This document shows positions 1 through 8,251 of a stretch of DNA of 64,000 bases, one piece after another. Made by a program: the position numbers and the translations under genes. This stretch comes from Phycisphaerae bacterium (lineage in GTDB: Bacteria > Planctomycetota > Phycisphaerae > FEN-1346 > JAACEH01): contig JAAYDY010000101.1 of the NCBI GenBank assembly GCA_012729015.1, positions 186,001-250,000 of the forward strand. The letters are read 5' to 3'. Positions within the stretch are counted from its first letter, which is position 1. The number at the start of each line of letters is the position of its first letter. The notes below the pieces were generated by a model. The model ran no database searches. It saw only the letters and a list, made by a program, of their open reading frames with translations, and was not told the DNA's origin.

Positions 1-1
1 G

Positions 2-142
2 ATGATCCTCTGCTTCGCGGCGATCATTGCGGTGCTGGTTCTTTCGTTCATCAACTGGCGATGCCCCGCATGCAACAGGTATCTGGGCAAGCGGTTCTTC
101 GGTGTGAGATTCTGTGACAAGTGCGGGGCAAGGTTCGAGTAG
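2..142 (+). CDS. Small membrane zinc-ribbon protein (possibly 3' end of a longer gene)
   Basis: An open frame of 46 residues runs from an ATG at the left edge of the window to a TAG. It has one hydrophobic segment (about residues 1-17, rich in I, V, L and F). A short zinc-ribbon-like tail follows with two CxxC knuckles (CPAC and CDKC). This layout suits a single-pass inner-membrane protein with a cytoplasmic metal-binding knuckle. The gene begins at base 2, so the visible ATG may be internal and the true start may lie outside the window. No function can be assigned. Confidence 0.5.
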   Translation: MILCFAAIIAVLVLSFINWRCPACNRYLGKRFFGVRFCDKCGARFE

Positions 143-184
143 ATGCTGCCGCAAGGCGTGCAAGGGCATCTGCGGCGGCGGGGC

Positions 185-562
185 TCAGCGGCCGCGTGGG
201 TCCGGGGGATCCACCCTACCCACTGCCGCCTGCTCGCCTCGCCAACCACCTCGCCTCGCGAGCCAGGCAAGGAGGAGGCACTTACTCGCGTACATTAGTA
301 GTGTGTATGTGGCGGCCCACACCACTTCACCTGTCCCTGCCCCCACCATTTCGCTCAGGAGACGGCCGATGGGCTTCGCCAGCAGAATAGTCTCGAAGAA
401 GAACGCGAACCCAACACAAACGAAGACCCCCATGCCCGTGGCATACCTACAGATCCTTCGTGTTACCTGTACCATCGCAGACATTGCCCCCAACCCTGAA
501 ACAGATGACTTGGATGCACAGAGCACTCCGACAGCACACCCCGCGCGGGCCGGCAGCCCCAC
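185..562 (-). CDS. Hypothetical small membrane protein
   Basis: This 125-codon frame encodes about two hydrophobic segments, roughly residues 42-62 and 80-100, with basic residues at their ends. An internal methionine near residue 27 or 30 is a likelier start than the first codon. It lies 24 bp downstream of another small membrane-protein gene on the same strand, so the two may be cotranscribed. The C-terminal end runs through a GTGGGTCC-type hairpin repeat, which suggests that repeat insertion shaped the 3' end. No family is recognised and the call rests mainly on hydrophobicity. Confidence 0.38.
   Translation of the reverse strand: MGLPARAGCAVGVLCASKSSVSGLGAMSAMVQVTRRICRYATGMGVFVCVGFAFFFETILLAKPIGRLLSEMVGAGTGEVVWAATYTLLMYASKCLLLAWLARRGGWRGEQAAVGRVDPPDPRGR
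196..214. repeat. Hairpin repeat of the GTGGGTCC type, copy 1
   Basis: GTGGGTCC is followed within a few bases by GGATCCAC, giving a compact hairpin (one G-U pair). It continues into CCACCCTACC. A second copy with the same flanks lies at 1198-1216. Such short palindromes dispersed between genes resemble REP-type elements. Confidence 0.6.
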
Positions 563-586
563 CCTATCCGCTGGCTCCGTCCAGTG

Positions 587-841
587 TTATCTGTCCTTCC
601 TGAAGAGATACCGCAGGAAGGACAGAATGCCGGCGAATCTGAAACGATCATCGACATAGTGCTGGATGACGTAGAACGCGAAGTAGTACGCCCGGGCGAA
701 GGCCCAGACGGCAACCGCCAGGAGCAGCACGGTCTTCCAGGCGGGACGGTCCAGCACGATCAGGGCCGAGGCGAGAGCCCCCAGCAACAGGAGCAGGCCC
801 GCCTTGAGGTACAGCACTCTGTGATTCCTGATGTCGCCCAT
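587..841 (-). CDS. Hypothetical two-TM membrane protein
   Basis: The 84-residue product has two clear hydrophobic helices (about residues 13-30 and 36-57). A conserved-looking cytoplasmic tail follows, containing HYVD, FRFAG and a basic end (RKDR). Small uncharacterised proteins with this tail pattern are, to my recollection, common in planctomycete-type genomes, but no function is known to me. The start at 841 has only a weak ribosome-binding site. It is followed by the 125-codon membrane-protein frame on the same strand. Confidence 0.6.
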   Translation of the reverse strand: MGDIRNHRVLYLKAGLLLLLGALASALIVLDRPAWKTVLLLAVAVWAFARAYYFAFYVIQHYVDDRFRFAGILSFLRYLFRKDR

Positions 842-884
842 AGGTTGCCCATGGTCGGCCGATGGCCGGGTAGGTCTTCTGTGC

Positions 885-907
885 CACGGCGGGTCTTGCC
901 CGCCGTG
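885..907. repeat. CACGGCGGG hairpin, copy 1
   Basis: CACGGCGGG and CCCGCCGTG form a near-perfect 9-bp stem around a small loop. The complete element recurs in inverted orientation at 1021-1043. Confidence 0.65.
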
Positions 908-1020
908 CGATACGTCACGTCGCTGTCACGAGTCCATGGGCCTCAGGTCCGGAGTGGCGATCGGCCAACTCCATGTCGGTCCGTGGATGCGATGAATTCT
1001 GAACGATTCCCCCGCGTCGG

Positions 1021-1043
1021 CACGGCGGGCAAGACCCGCCGTG
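1021..1043. repeat. CACGGCGGG hairpin, copy 2 (inverted)
   Basis: This is the exact reverse complement of the 885-907 element over 23 bases. The two copies, 113 bp apart, could also pair with each other in a transcript. There is no U-tract after either, so they look like REP-type sequences and not intrinsic terminators. Confidence 0.65.
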
Positions 1044-1197
1044 GCACACTCACGGAGTCTCTCCTTGCACCGTCTCGGGCGGGGCAACGGCCCGGCCCTG
1101 GGCTGACTGTCAATTGTGGGATGATAAACATGGGCTGTCGGCGATGCAAGGAGGATCGGGTGTGGCCGCTGCGGCGGCCATGGCGGCTTGTGTCCGC

Positions 1198-1216
1198 GTG
1201 GGTCCGGGGGACCCAC
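1198..1216. repeat. Hairpin repeat of the GTGGGTCC type, copy 2
   Basis: GTGGGTCC pairs perfectly with GGACCCAC across a three-base loop. The flanking CCACCCTAC matches the copy at 196-214. It lies just beyond the 3' end of comM. Confidence 0.65.
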
Positions 1217-1248
1217 CCTACGTTGGCTGCATTCAGCCAGTCTACCGT

Positions 1249-2796
1249 CTACGCAAACAGGTTGCGGTCGAGGCGGCGGTACTGGATAGCTTCGCTCAGG
1301 TGGTGCATGGCGATGTCGGGGGCGTTGTCGAGGTCGGCGATGGTGCGGGCCAGGCGCAGCACTTTGTCGTGGGCGCGGGCCGAGAGGCCGAGTTCCTGCG
1401 TTGCCTGTTTCAACAGCGTCTCCGAGCGGTCGTCGAGCTTGCAGAGCTGCTTGACCTCGCGGTGGCTCATCGTGGCGTTGGTTCGAGCGGCCTGACCGTT
1501 GCCTCCGCGGCCGCTGAGGCGTTCGTGTTGCAGGGTCCGGGCGCGGACCACCTGGTCGCGCAGTTCGGCGCTGGAGGCGCCGTCGCGCGTGCTGCGCAGG
1601 TCGCGGTAGGCGACGGCGGGCACCTCGATGTGAATGTCGATGCGGTCGAGCAGGGGGCCGGAGATGCGGCCCATGTAGGCCTGAATCTGCCGCGGCGTGC
1701 ATCGGCACTCGTGCCGCGGGTCGGTCAGGTAGCCGCACGGGCACGGATTCAGAGCGGCCACGAGCGAGATGCGTGCGGGAAAAGTCATGGAACTGTGGAC
1801 GCGGGCGATGCTGACGAGTCCGTCTTCGAGCGGCTGGCGGAGGACTTCGAGGGTCTTCTTGTCGAACTCGGGCAACTCGTCGAGGAACAGGACGCCGTTG
1901 TGGGCGAGGGAGACCTCGCCAGGCGTGGGGACGCTGCCGCCGCCGACCAGGCCGGCGTGGGAAATCGTGTGGTGCGGTGATCGGAACGGCCGTGTGCCGA
2001 GGATGCTCTGGCCGGGTCTCATGAGTCCGACGGAACTGTAGATGCGCGTGGTCTCGAGGGACTCTTCGAGGGAGAGCTTGGGCAGAATGGTCGGTAGACG
2101 GCGGGCGAGCATGGTCTTTCCGGAGCCGGGGGGGCCGACCATGATGACGTTGTGGCCGCCTGCTGCGGCGACGGTGAGGGCGCGTTTGGCCGACTCCTGG
2201 CCGCGGACGTCGGCGAAGTCCAGATCGTAGCGGGACGATTCGTCGAAGATCGTGTCCAGGTCGATGGCGGTCGGCTCGATGGGAAGCTGGCCGGAGAGGA
2301 ATCCGACGGCTTCGGTGAGGGAGCCGACGGGGATGACATCGAGGCCTGCGACGACGCCGGCCTCGTTGCCGTTGGCGGCCGGGACGATGAAGCCGCGGCG
2401 GCCGTCGGCCCGGACGGCCATGGCGGCGGCGAGGCACCCGCGGACGGGCCGGAGGGTGCCGTCGAGGGCCAGTTCGCCCGTGGCGGCAAAGTCGGCGAGG
2501 CGTTCGCTGTCGAGCTGGCCGCTGGCGGCGAGCATGCCCAGTGCGGTGGGCAGATCGAAGGCGGGGCCTTCCTTGCGGATGTCGCCGGGGGCGTAGTTGA
2601 TGGTGATTCGGTCGCTGGGCCACTGGTAGCCGCTGTTGCGCAGGGCGGACTCGACGCGGTCTTTGGCTTCCTTGACGGCGGCATCGGGCAGTCCGACGGT
2701 GATGATCGAGGGCATGCCGTGTCGGATATCGACCTCGACGGTGGCCATGTAGCCTTCGATGCCGACGACCGAGGCGCTGGGAATCTTGGCAAGCAT
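1249..2796 (-). CDS. comM: YifB/ComM family Mg-chelatase-like AAA+ ATPase
   Basis: The 515-residue product matches the ComM/YifB family in length and layout. An N-terminal Lon-like S5-fold domain (residues about 1-170) precedes an AAA+ core. The Walker A motif GPPGSGKT is at 221-228, the Walker B motif LFLDELPE is around 303-310, and a C-terminal Mg_chelatase_C domain ends the protein. ComM is a hexameric helicase that promotes branch migration during recombination of incoming DNA, so the protein acts in the cytoplasm on DNA. The start at 2796 is chosen because GGGAG lies a few bases upstream and the protein then begins MLAKIPSAS, as in relatives. Upstream in-frame codons run through the promoter region and are unlikely to be coding. 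It is divergent from the ROK gene. Confidence 0.93.
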   Translation of the reverse strand: MLAKIPSASVVGIEGYMATVEVDIRHGMPSIITVGLPDAAVKEAKDRVESALRNSGYQWPSDRITINYAPGDIRKEGPAFDLPTALGMLAASGQLDSERLADFAATGELALDGTLRPVRGCLAAAMAVRADGRRGFIVPAANGNEAGVVAGLDVIPVGSLTEAVGFLSGQLPIEPTAIDLDTIFDESSRYDLDFADVRGQESAKRALTVAAAGGHNVIMVGPPGSGKTMLARRLPTILPKLSLEESLETTRIYSSVGLMRPGQSILGTRPFRSPHHTISHAGLVGGGSVPTPGEVSLAHNGVLFLDELPEFDKKTLEVLRQPLEDGLVSIARVHSSMTFPARISLVAALNPCPCGYLTDPRHECRCTPRQIQAYMGRISGPLLDRIDIHIEVPAVAYRDLRSTRDGASSAELRDQVVRARTLQHERLSGRGGNGQAARTNATMSHREVKQLCKLDDRSETLLKQATQELGLSARAHDKVLRLARTIADLDNAPDIAMHHLSEAIQYRRLDRNLFA

Positions 2797-2828
2797 GATG
2801 GGCTCCCGCTGGGAATTAACGGGATGTG

Positions 2829-2858
2829 AATATAACCGGAGTATAGTCGGTTGAGCAA
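2829..2858 (-). promoter_or_regulatory. Putative comM promoter
   Basis: Reading leftward, TTGCTC and TATATT are separated by 18 bp, 33 bp upstream of the comM start. A TATACT hexamer lies between them and could be an alternative -10 box. Confidence 0.4.
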
Positions 2859-3005
2859 GCCGAAACACTGGGCAACCGTCAAGCGGATCGAAACGGTCGG
2901 TTTCCGCTTGCGGGGGGCAGGGATTCGGGTACAAGAAGGGGAGGCGGACCGGGCGGCGGTGCGGCGGGCGTGGCGTGTGGGGGCAGGAAGAGCACGGGAG
3001 GAACG

Positions 3006-4385
3006 ATGGGAGACGTCAAGGAGACCCGGGCCGAGTTGTATATCGGCGTGGACGTGGGCGGGACGAACATTCAGGCGGCGCTGGTGCCGGAGTGCGGTCG
3101 GATCGTGGCTCGCGAGAAGCTGAGCACCCCGCGGTCGGGCAGCGGCGCCGACACGGTGGCGGCCATCGAGACGGCGATCAAGGCGGTGCTGTCGGAGCAC
3201 GGTCTGAAGGCCGGGGACATCGAGGCGGTGGGGCTGGCGGTGCCGGGGGTGACGGATCCGACGGCAGGTCGGGTGATCGTCACGCCGAACCTGAACCTGA
3301 CGGGGGTGGAGCTCGTCAAGCCGCTCGCGAAGCGGCTGGGCGTGCCCGTGGCCCTGGGTAACGACACGAACCTGGGCACGCTGGGCGAGCGGTGGCTGGG
3401 GGCGGGGCGGAAGGCGTCGAGCCTGTTCGGCATCTTCGTCGGCACGGGCATCGGCGGCGGCCTGGTGCGCAAGGACAAACTGTGGCGAGGCCACCGCGAG
3501 TCGGCCGGCGAGATCGGCCACACGGTGATCCAGTGTGGCGGTCCGAAGTGCGCGTGCGGCAACTTCGGGTGCCTGGAGGCGCTGGCCGGGCGATGGGCCA
3601 TCGAGCGTGACATCCGCGACGCGGTGAAGGCTGGGCGTACCACGGTGCTGACGGAGCTGTTGAAGGGCAATCTGCGGCAGATTCGTGGCGGGGCGCTGGG
3701 GCAGGCCCTGGCCGCGGGCGACGCCCTGGTGACCGAGGTGCTGACGCGCGTCGGCGAGGTGCTGGGACAGGCGTGCATCACGGTGTTCCACATGGTGGAC
3801 CCGGAGATGATCGTCCTGGGCGGGGGCGTGATGGAGGCGTGCGGCGATTTTCTGCTGCCGATCGTCCGCAAGGCGGTGCGGGAGCATCGTCTGCCGGGGG
3901 CCCGCGAGGGCGGGGAGGTGGTGTTGTCGCCGCTGGGCGACGATGCGGTGATCGTCGGCGCGGTGGCCCTGGCGCGGCAACTGGCGGGCTGCGACCCGTT
4001 TGACCCCGATTTTGTGGTGCTGCCGGTGTACGATCCGGTTCGCGAGTCGGGCGACGGCGAGATGACCGTGGGGGACGCGACGTGCCGCCGCGGCGCGATG
4101 ATTCGCGTCAACGGGGACGTGAAGAAGTGGCAGTGGGAGCCGGCGGCCGGTGGCGGCGGCAAGGCGGCCACGATCGGCCCTGAGGACGTGGCGCGTGTGT
4201 GCAAGGGCGGTCCGCATGTGCTCTTCGTGGGGACGGGGCGCGACGGGGGCCTGGCTCTGAGCGAGGCGTCGCAGGCGTACCTTTCATGCCGGGGCATCGG
4301 CTGGGAAGCGCTGCCGACGCCCAAGGCGATCAAGGCCTACAACGGACACCTGGGCCACAAGGCGGCGCTGCTGCACTTGGGCTGA
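3006..4385 (+). CDS. ROK family sugar kinase fused to a C-terminal Mth938-like (DUF498) domain
   Basis: Residues 1 to about 325 form a ROK kinase. They include the phosphate-binding DVGGTN near residue 16, the GTGIGGG segment, a GEIGH motif and the zinc-binding CxCGxxGCxE motif of ROK sugar kinases. Such enzymes phosphorylate glucose or N-acylated hexosamines with ATP in the cytoplasm. The last ~125 residues are additional and look like the Mth938/AAMDC/DUF498 fold, with the family's GTG-R segment, a T-PKAIKAYN stretch and a final ALLHLG. That fold has no established enzymatic role. The start at 3006 follows GGGAGG at good spacing. At 459 residues the protein is about 130 longer than usual ROK kinases. 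The exact sugar is not inferable. Confidence 0.85.
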   Translation: MGDVKETRAELYIGVDVGGTNIQAALVPECGRIVAREKLSTPRSGSGADTVAAIETAIKAVLSEHGLKAGDIEAVGLAVPGVTDPTAGRVIVTPNLNLTGVELVKPLAKRLGVPVALGNDTNLGTLGERWLGAGRKASSLFGIFVGTGIGGGLVRKDKLWRGHRESAGEIGHTVIQCGGPKCACGNFGCLEALAGRWAIERDIRDAVKAGRTTVLTELLKGNLRQIRGGALGQALAAGDALVTEVLTRVGEVLGQACITVFHMVDPEMIVLGGGVMEACGDFLLPIVRKAVREHRLPGAREGGEVVLSPLGDDAVIVGAVALARQLAGCDPFDPDFVVLPVYDPVRESGDGEMTVGDATCRRGAMIRVNGDVKKWQWEPAAGGGGKAATIGPEDVARVCKGGPHVLFVGTGRDGGLALSEASQAYLSCRGIGWEALPTPKAIKAYNGHLGHKAALLHLG

Positions 4386-4434
4386 TGCTGGAGCAGGAAC
4401 CTCCCCAGAACGGTTTTCGGTTCTTATCGAGGGG

Positions 4435-4453
4435 CATGGCCGCGAGTGGCCAT
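4435..4453. repeat. Hairpin between convergent genes
   Basis: CATGGCC and GGCCATG flank a five-base loop in the 129-bp gap where the ROK gene and ppk1 converge. It may act as a weak bidirectional terminator, but no U-tract follows on either strand. Confidence 0.35.
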
Positions 4454-4514
4454 GGCACCTGCGGGCGGGTGCGTCTGTGGCGGCCGCACTCGCCGCAGCT
4501 GGGTTGATGCGGGG

Positions 4515-6629
4515 TCACGGGTCGGGTCGCTGCAAGGGACGGAAGCGGACGGTCGATTGCCTGGCGGCCTCGGCGGCGGCGACGGCGTCGGCGTAGAGTT
4601 TCTCCTGGGCTCGGAGAGGTTCGTCGTCCGCGGCGGCGAGACGCTGGTAGACGCCGTCGGCGTTCAGGCGTCGTGCCTTGACGTTGTCGGCCAGGAAGAC
4701 GTGCAGCCAGTCGATGAGGCGTCGCTGCAATCGCGGGTCGGTCACGGGGAAGAGCAGTTCCAGGCGTCGGTCGAGGTTTCGCTCCATCCAGTCGGCGCTG
4801 CTGAGGTACACTTCGTCGCGTCCGCCGTTATTGAAGTAGAAGATGCGTGCATGTTCGAGGAACCGATCGACGATCGAGGTGACCTCGATGGTCTCGGAGA
4901 GTCCCTTGACGCCTGGGCGCAGGCAACAGATGCCTCGCACGTTGAGTCGCACGCGCACGCCGGCGGCGGCGGCGCGGTAGAGGGCCGCGATGATCTGGTG
5001 GTCCTGGAGGGAGTTGACCTTGGCCATGATAAGGCCTGGCCGCTCGGGCGAGGACGAGTGTATCTCGCGTTCGATCAGTTCGATGAACCGCCGCCGCAGG
5101 CCGGTGGGGGCGATGGTGAGCTTGGACCATCCGACGGTTTCGCTGTAGCCGGTGAGGAGATTGAAGAAGGCGGCGACGTCGGCGGCCATGTCTCGGTCGG
5201 CGGTCAACAGGCCGATGTCGCTGTAGAGCCGTGCGGTCCGGTCGTTGTAGTTGCCGGTGGCCAGGTGGACATAGCGTCGGATGCGTCCGCTTTCGCGTCG
5301 GACGATAAGCAGTGCCTTGCTGTGGGTCTTGAATCCGGCGATGCCGTAGATGACGTGGCAGCCGGCATCCTCCAGTCGTCGTGCCCATTGGACGTTGCGG
5401 GCCTCGTCGAAACGGGCCTTGAGCTCGACCAGGGCGACGACCTGTTTGCCGTTCTCGGCGGCACGCTGAAGGGCCTTGACGATGGGCGAATCGCCGCTGG
5501 TTCGGTAGAGGGTGACCTTGACGGCCATGACGCCGGGGTCGTCGGCGGCCTGCTCGACGAGTCGGACGACCGGGTCGAAGCTCTCGTAGGGATGAAAGAG
5601 CAGGGCGTCGCGGTCGCGCAGGGCGGCGAAGAGGTCGTCTTCACCGATGAGGTCTCGCGGCGGCTGGGGCGGCCAGTCGGGGTTTCGCAGCGGATCGAAA
5701 CCCTCGCGGTTGACGATTTCCCAGAGGGCGGTGGCGTCGAGGAGCCCGTTGATCTCGTACACGTCCTCGGTGCGGAGCTTGAGCCACTGGACGATCCACT
5801 TGAGGAGCCAGGTGTCGGGCCGTGCGGAGATTTCGAGTCGGACGGCGGCGCGGCGGCGGCGTGCGACGAGGGCCTCCTCGACGGCGTGCAGCAGGTCGCC
5901 GGCGTCGTCGTCCTGGATGTCGACGTCGGCGTCGCGCGTGAGGCGGAAGACGACTGCGGCGCGGATCCGGGCGCCGGGGAACATCGATTCGGCGAAGGCG
6001 ACAATCACGTCTTCCAGACGGGCGAACTGGAGGCCGGCGCCGGCCGGCACGGTGATCAGTCGCCGCAACTGCCGCGGCGCGGAAACGACGATGAGGCCCT
6101 CGTTGGGATTCTGTGCGCCGTCGGCCACCAGGGACAGGGCGACGTTCAATTCGAGGCCGGGCAGCACGGGCCTGGGGTCGAGCTCCTGCATGGCCAGGGG
6201 CGTCAGGACCGGCTGGATTTCTTCTGCGAAATAGGTCTGGAGGAACCGCCGCTGCTCGGGCGACCACTCCTCGGGCTCCAGAATGGCGACGCCGTGCTCG
6301 CGGAGCCGGGTCAGCGCGCGGCGAATGCCCACGGCCTGGTCCGCGACGAGGCGATGGGCCCTCTGGCTGATGGCCGAGAGTTGCTGTGCGGCGGTCATGC
6401 CGGCGGGCCCGCGGCGCCGCATGCCGGCCGAGCGTTGCCGCATCAGGCCGGCGACGCGGATCATGAAGAACTCGTCAAGATTGGAGCTGACGATGGCAAG
6501 GAACTTGAGACGTTCCAAGAGCGGCACGTCCTGGCTCAATCCTTCTTCGAGCACGCGATGGTCAAACTCGAGCCAACTGAGCTCGCGGTTGATGAAGCAC
6601 TCGGGTCCGAACGTTCGGTTCTTGGCCAT
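4515..6629 (-). CDS. ppk1: Polyphosphate kinase 1
   Basis: The 704-residue protein has the full length and domain order of PPK1, which reversibly polymerises the gamma-phosphate of ATP into inorganic polyphosphate. The N-terminal FINRELSWLEFD signature (residues 12-23) is typical. The autophosphorylated histidine is H436 in FKTHSKALL, and the second catalytic histidine is H593 in LEHARIFYF, matching the numbering of the E. coli enzyme closely. The start at 6629 has AGGA upstream. It is the last gene of a leftward run, 60 bp downstream of ppx, and shares the cluster with a CHAD protein. This indicates a dedicated polyphosphate locus. Confidence 0.97.
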   Translation of the reverse strand: MAKNRTFGPECFINRELSWLEFDHRVLEEGLSQDVPLLERLKFLAIVSSNLDEFFMIRVAGLMRQRSAGMRRRGPAGMTAAQQLSAISQRAHRLVADQAVGIRRALTRLREHGVAILEPEEWSPEQRRFLQTYFAEEIQPVLTPLAMQELDPRPVLPGLELNVALSLVADGAQNPNEGLIVVSAPRQLRRLITVPAGAGLQFARLEDVIVAFAESMFPGARIRAAVVFRLTRDADVDIQDDDAGDLLHAVEEALVARRRRAAVRLEISARPDTWLLKWIVQWLKLRTEDVYEINGLLDATALWEIVNREGFDPLRNPDWPPQPPRDLIGEDDLFAALRDRDALLFHPYESFDPVVRLVEQAADDPGVMAVKVTLYRTSGDSPIVKALQRAAENGKQVVALVELKARFDEARNVQWARRLEDAGCHVIYGIAGFKTHSKALLIVRRESGRIRRYVHLATGNYNDRTARLYSDIGLLTADRDMAADVAAFFNLLTGYSETVGWSKLTIAPTGLRRRFIELIEREIHSSSPERPGLIMAKVNSLQDHQIIAALYRAAAAGVRVRLNVRGICCLRPGVKGLSETIEVTSIVDRFLEHARIFYFNNGGRDEVYLSSADWMERNLDRRLELLFPVTDPRLQRRLIDWLHVFLADNVKARRLNADGVYQRLAAADDEPLRAQEKLYADAVAAAEAARQSTVRFRPLQRPDP

Positions 6630-6689
6630 GACGATTCCTGATTCGTGCGGCCGGCAGTCTGGCTGCCGACGGTTAACGGCGCATGAGCG

Positions 6690-8243
6690 TTACATGTCTT
6701 CCAGGTGCACCTTGAGCCCGTAGATTTCCTCGAACAGGTCGCCCTTGGCCTCAAGGCTCCTGGCCTCGAGGATCAGGTCGCCGGAGGCCGCGACCTGAAG
6801 CGTGAGTTCCTCGTCGCCTCGTTTGCACCGGACCTCGCGGATGCGTTGCTGGTGGCCCTGGTCGAGGGCGTCGGCGACGCGGAGCAGGGCGGCCAGCTTG
6901 CTGATGACCATGCGCTGGTCGCGTGGCAGGGCCATATACGGCAGGTGCGTCGGCTTGGGCATGGCCTGGCGATGGTACCGGGCGACCTGGGCGACAATCT
7001 CCAGCTCGTTCCGCGTGAGGCCGAAGATTTCGCTGTTGGCGATGAGGTAGTAGCTGTGCTTGTGATGGGCCCGGTTGCTGACATAGCTGCCGGCCTCGTG
7101 AAGCATGGCGGCGGTCTCCAGGAGCAGCCGATGCCGTCGCGAAAGGCCGTGGTCGGCGGCCATGTCGTCGAACAGTCGCAGGGCCGTGTCGCCGACGTGG
7201 CGGGCGTGGCGCGTGTCCACGCGGTACTTTTCGGCGACGGCGGCGGCGGAATGCAGGACGCCTTCGGTCAGCGACAGGTCCTCCTGGCCGGTGGCGCTGC
7301 GGACGACGTCGAGGAGGAGACCGTCGCGCATGGAGACGTCGGTGACAATGACCCGCCTGGCCCGGGTGACGCGAAGCAGGGCCTCGTAGACCAGCAGCGC
7401 CGGGACCAGCGTCTCGGCCTCGGGGTAGGGCAGGCCGTACTGCCTGACCAGGTCGTCGGCCGACTGCGAGGCGCAGCGGGCCGTCTGCCTGCCGAACTCG
7501 TCGGCGGGAATCGCGTACAGGCCCTCGCCCAGAGGGGATCCGACCCGCTCGGCCATGAAGCGGGCGTCGTCGCCGACGGCCACGAGCGTCGAGATGCCCT
7601 TCAGGGGCACGGTGGTCTGGAGCGAGGCGATGTCGCTGGCGATTCTCTCGCGCAGCATCCCGGCGGAGCGGGCGGGGGTTTCATAGCTGGTGCCCAGGGA
7701 TTCCTGGAGGCGGACGGCCCCGAGGCGCAGGCTGAGGCTCGACTCGATCTCGCCGCGATGCAGGAGGGTCAGCAGGGTGCTGCCGCCGCCGACCTCGGCG
7801 ACCAGGGTCCGTCGCATGCGCGAACTGATCGCCTTGCCGGCCGCCTGTCGCACGGCCGCAACCATCAGGCGGCTCTCCTCGGACGTGTCGATGACGGCCA
7901 CGTCGAGGCCGGTGGCCATGAGGATGCGATCAAGGAAGGTGTCGCTGTTGCGCGCTTCGCGGACGGCGCTGGTGGCGACCGTGCGAATCTGTCGCACGCC
8001 GTAGGAATCCAGCAGCCGGCGGAAATCGCGCAGGATGGCGACGGCGGCCCGCATGGTCTGGCCGGAGAGGCGTTCGCGGCGGAAGGTATCCTGCCCCAGG
8101 CGCACCGGCCGCTGGAGGCTTTCGAGCGTCTCGATCTGTCCGTCGGGCAGCACCTGGGCGATGAGCATGCGGATGGAGTTGCTGCCGATGTCGATCGCGC
8201 CGACCAGGTTCGGCGGTTTCTGCGTTGCGTCTTGTGGGGGCAT
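6690..8243 (-). CDS. ppx: Ppx/GppA family exopolyphosphatase with C-terminal HD-like domain
   Basis: The 517-residue product begins with an ASKHA-fold phosphatase (DIGSNSIRMLI near residue 18, then EVGGGSTLL near 150). A helical HD-type C-terminal half follows, with HEAG and a YxxNS segment. Ppx enzymes release phosphate from polyphosphate chains; GppA paralogues also hydrolyse pppGpp, and sequence alone does not separate them. Position between CHAD and ppk1 favours polyphosphate as substrate. TGAGG lies at good spacing before the ATG at 8243. The gap to the upstream CHAD gene is only 8 bp, so they are almost certainly cotranscribed. Confidence 0.92.
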   Translation of the reverse strand: MPPQDATQKPPNLVGAIDIGSNSIRMLIAQVLPDGQIETLESLQRPVRLGQDTFRRERLSGQTMRAAVAILRDFRRLLDSYGVRQIRTVATSAVREARNSDTFLDRILMATGLDVAVIDTSEESRLMVAAVRQAAGKAISSRMRRTLVAEVGGGSTLLTLLHRGEIESSLSLRLGAVRLQESLGTSYETPARSAGMLRERIASDIASLQTTVPLKGISTLVAVGDDARFMAERVGSPLGEGLYAIPADEFGRQTARCASQSADDLVRQYGLPYPEAETLVPALLVYEALLRVTRARRVIVTDVSMRDGLLLDVVRSATGQEDLSLTEGVLHSAAAVAEKYRVDTRHARHVGDTALRLFDDMAADHGLSRRHRLLLETAAMLHEAGSYVSNRAHHKHSYYLIANSEIFGLTRNELEIVAQVARYHRQAMPKPTHLPYMALPRDQRMVISKLAALLRVADALDQGHQQRIREVRCKRGDEELTLQVAASGDLILEARSLEAKGDLFEEIYGLKVHLEDM

Positions 8244-8251
8244 GGGTGACC

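Larger units (their letters stand above)
842..1248. other. Intergenic stretch with inverted hairpin repeats, no gene seen
   Basis: This 407-bp stretch lies between the 84-residue membrane protein and the end of comM. Frames inside it give low-complexity arginine-rich translations and have no credible start sites. It contains two copies of one hairpin in opposite orientation (885-907 and 1021-1043) and a GTGGGTCC hairpin (1198-1216). I see no other structure. Confidence 0.6.

Noticed and set aside
185..659. Plus-strand frames in the first 700 bases
   Set aside because: They overlap hydrophobic minus-strand proteins and encode low-complexity sequence.
926..2623. Long frame antisense-shifted within comM giving an arginine/proline-rich protein
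   Set aside because: It is an out-of-frame shadow of comM with biased composition and no ribosome-binding site.
2019..4217. A 732-codon minus-strand frame across the ROK gene
   Set aside because: Opposite strand to a clear kinase, with histidine/arginine-rich translation typical of high-GC antisense frames.
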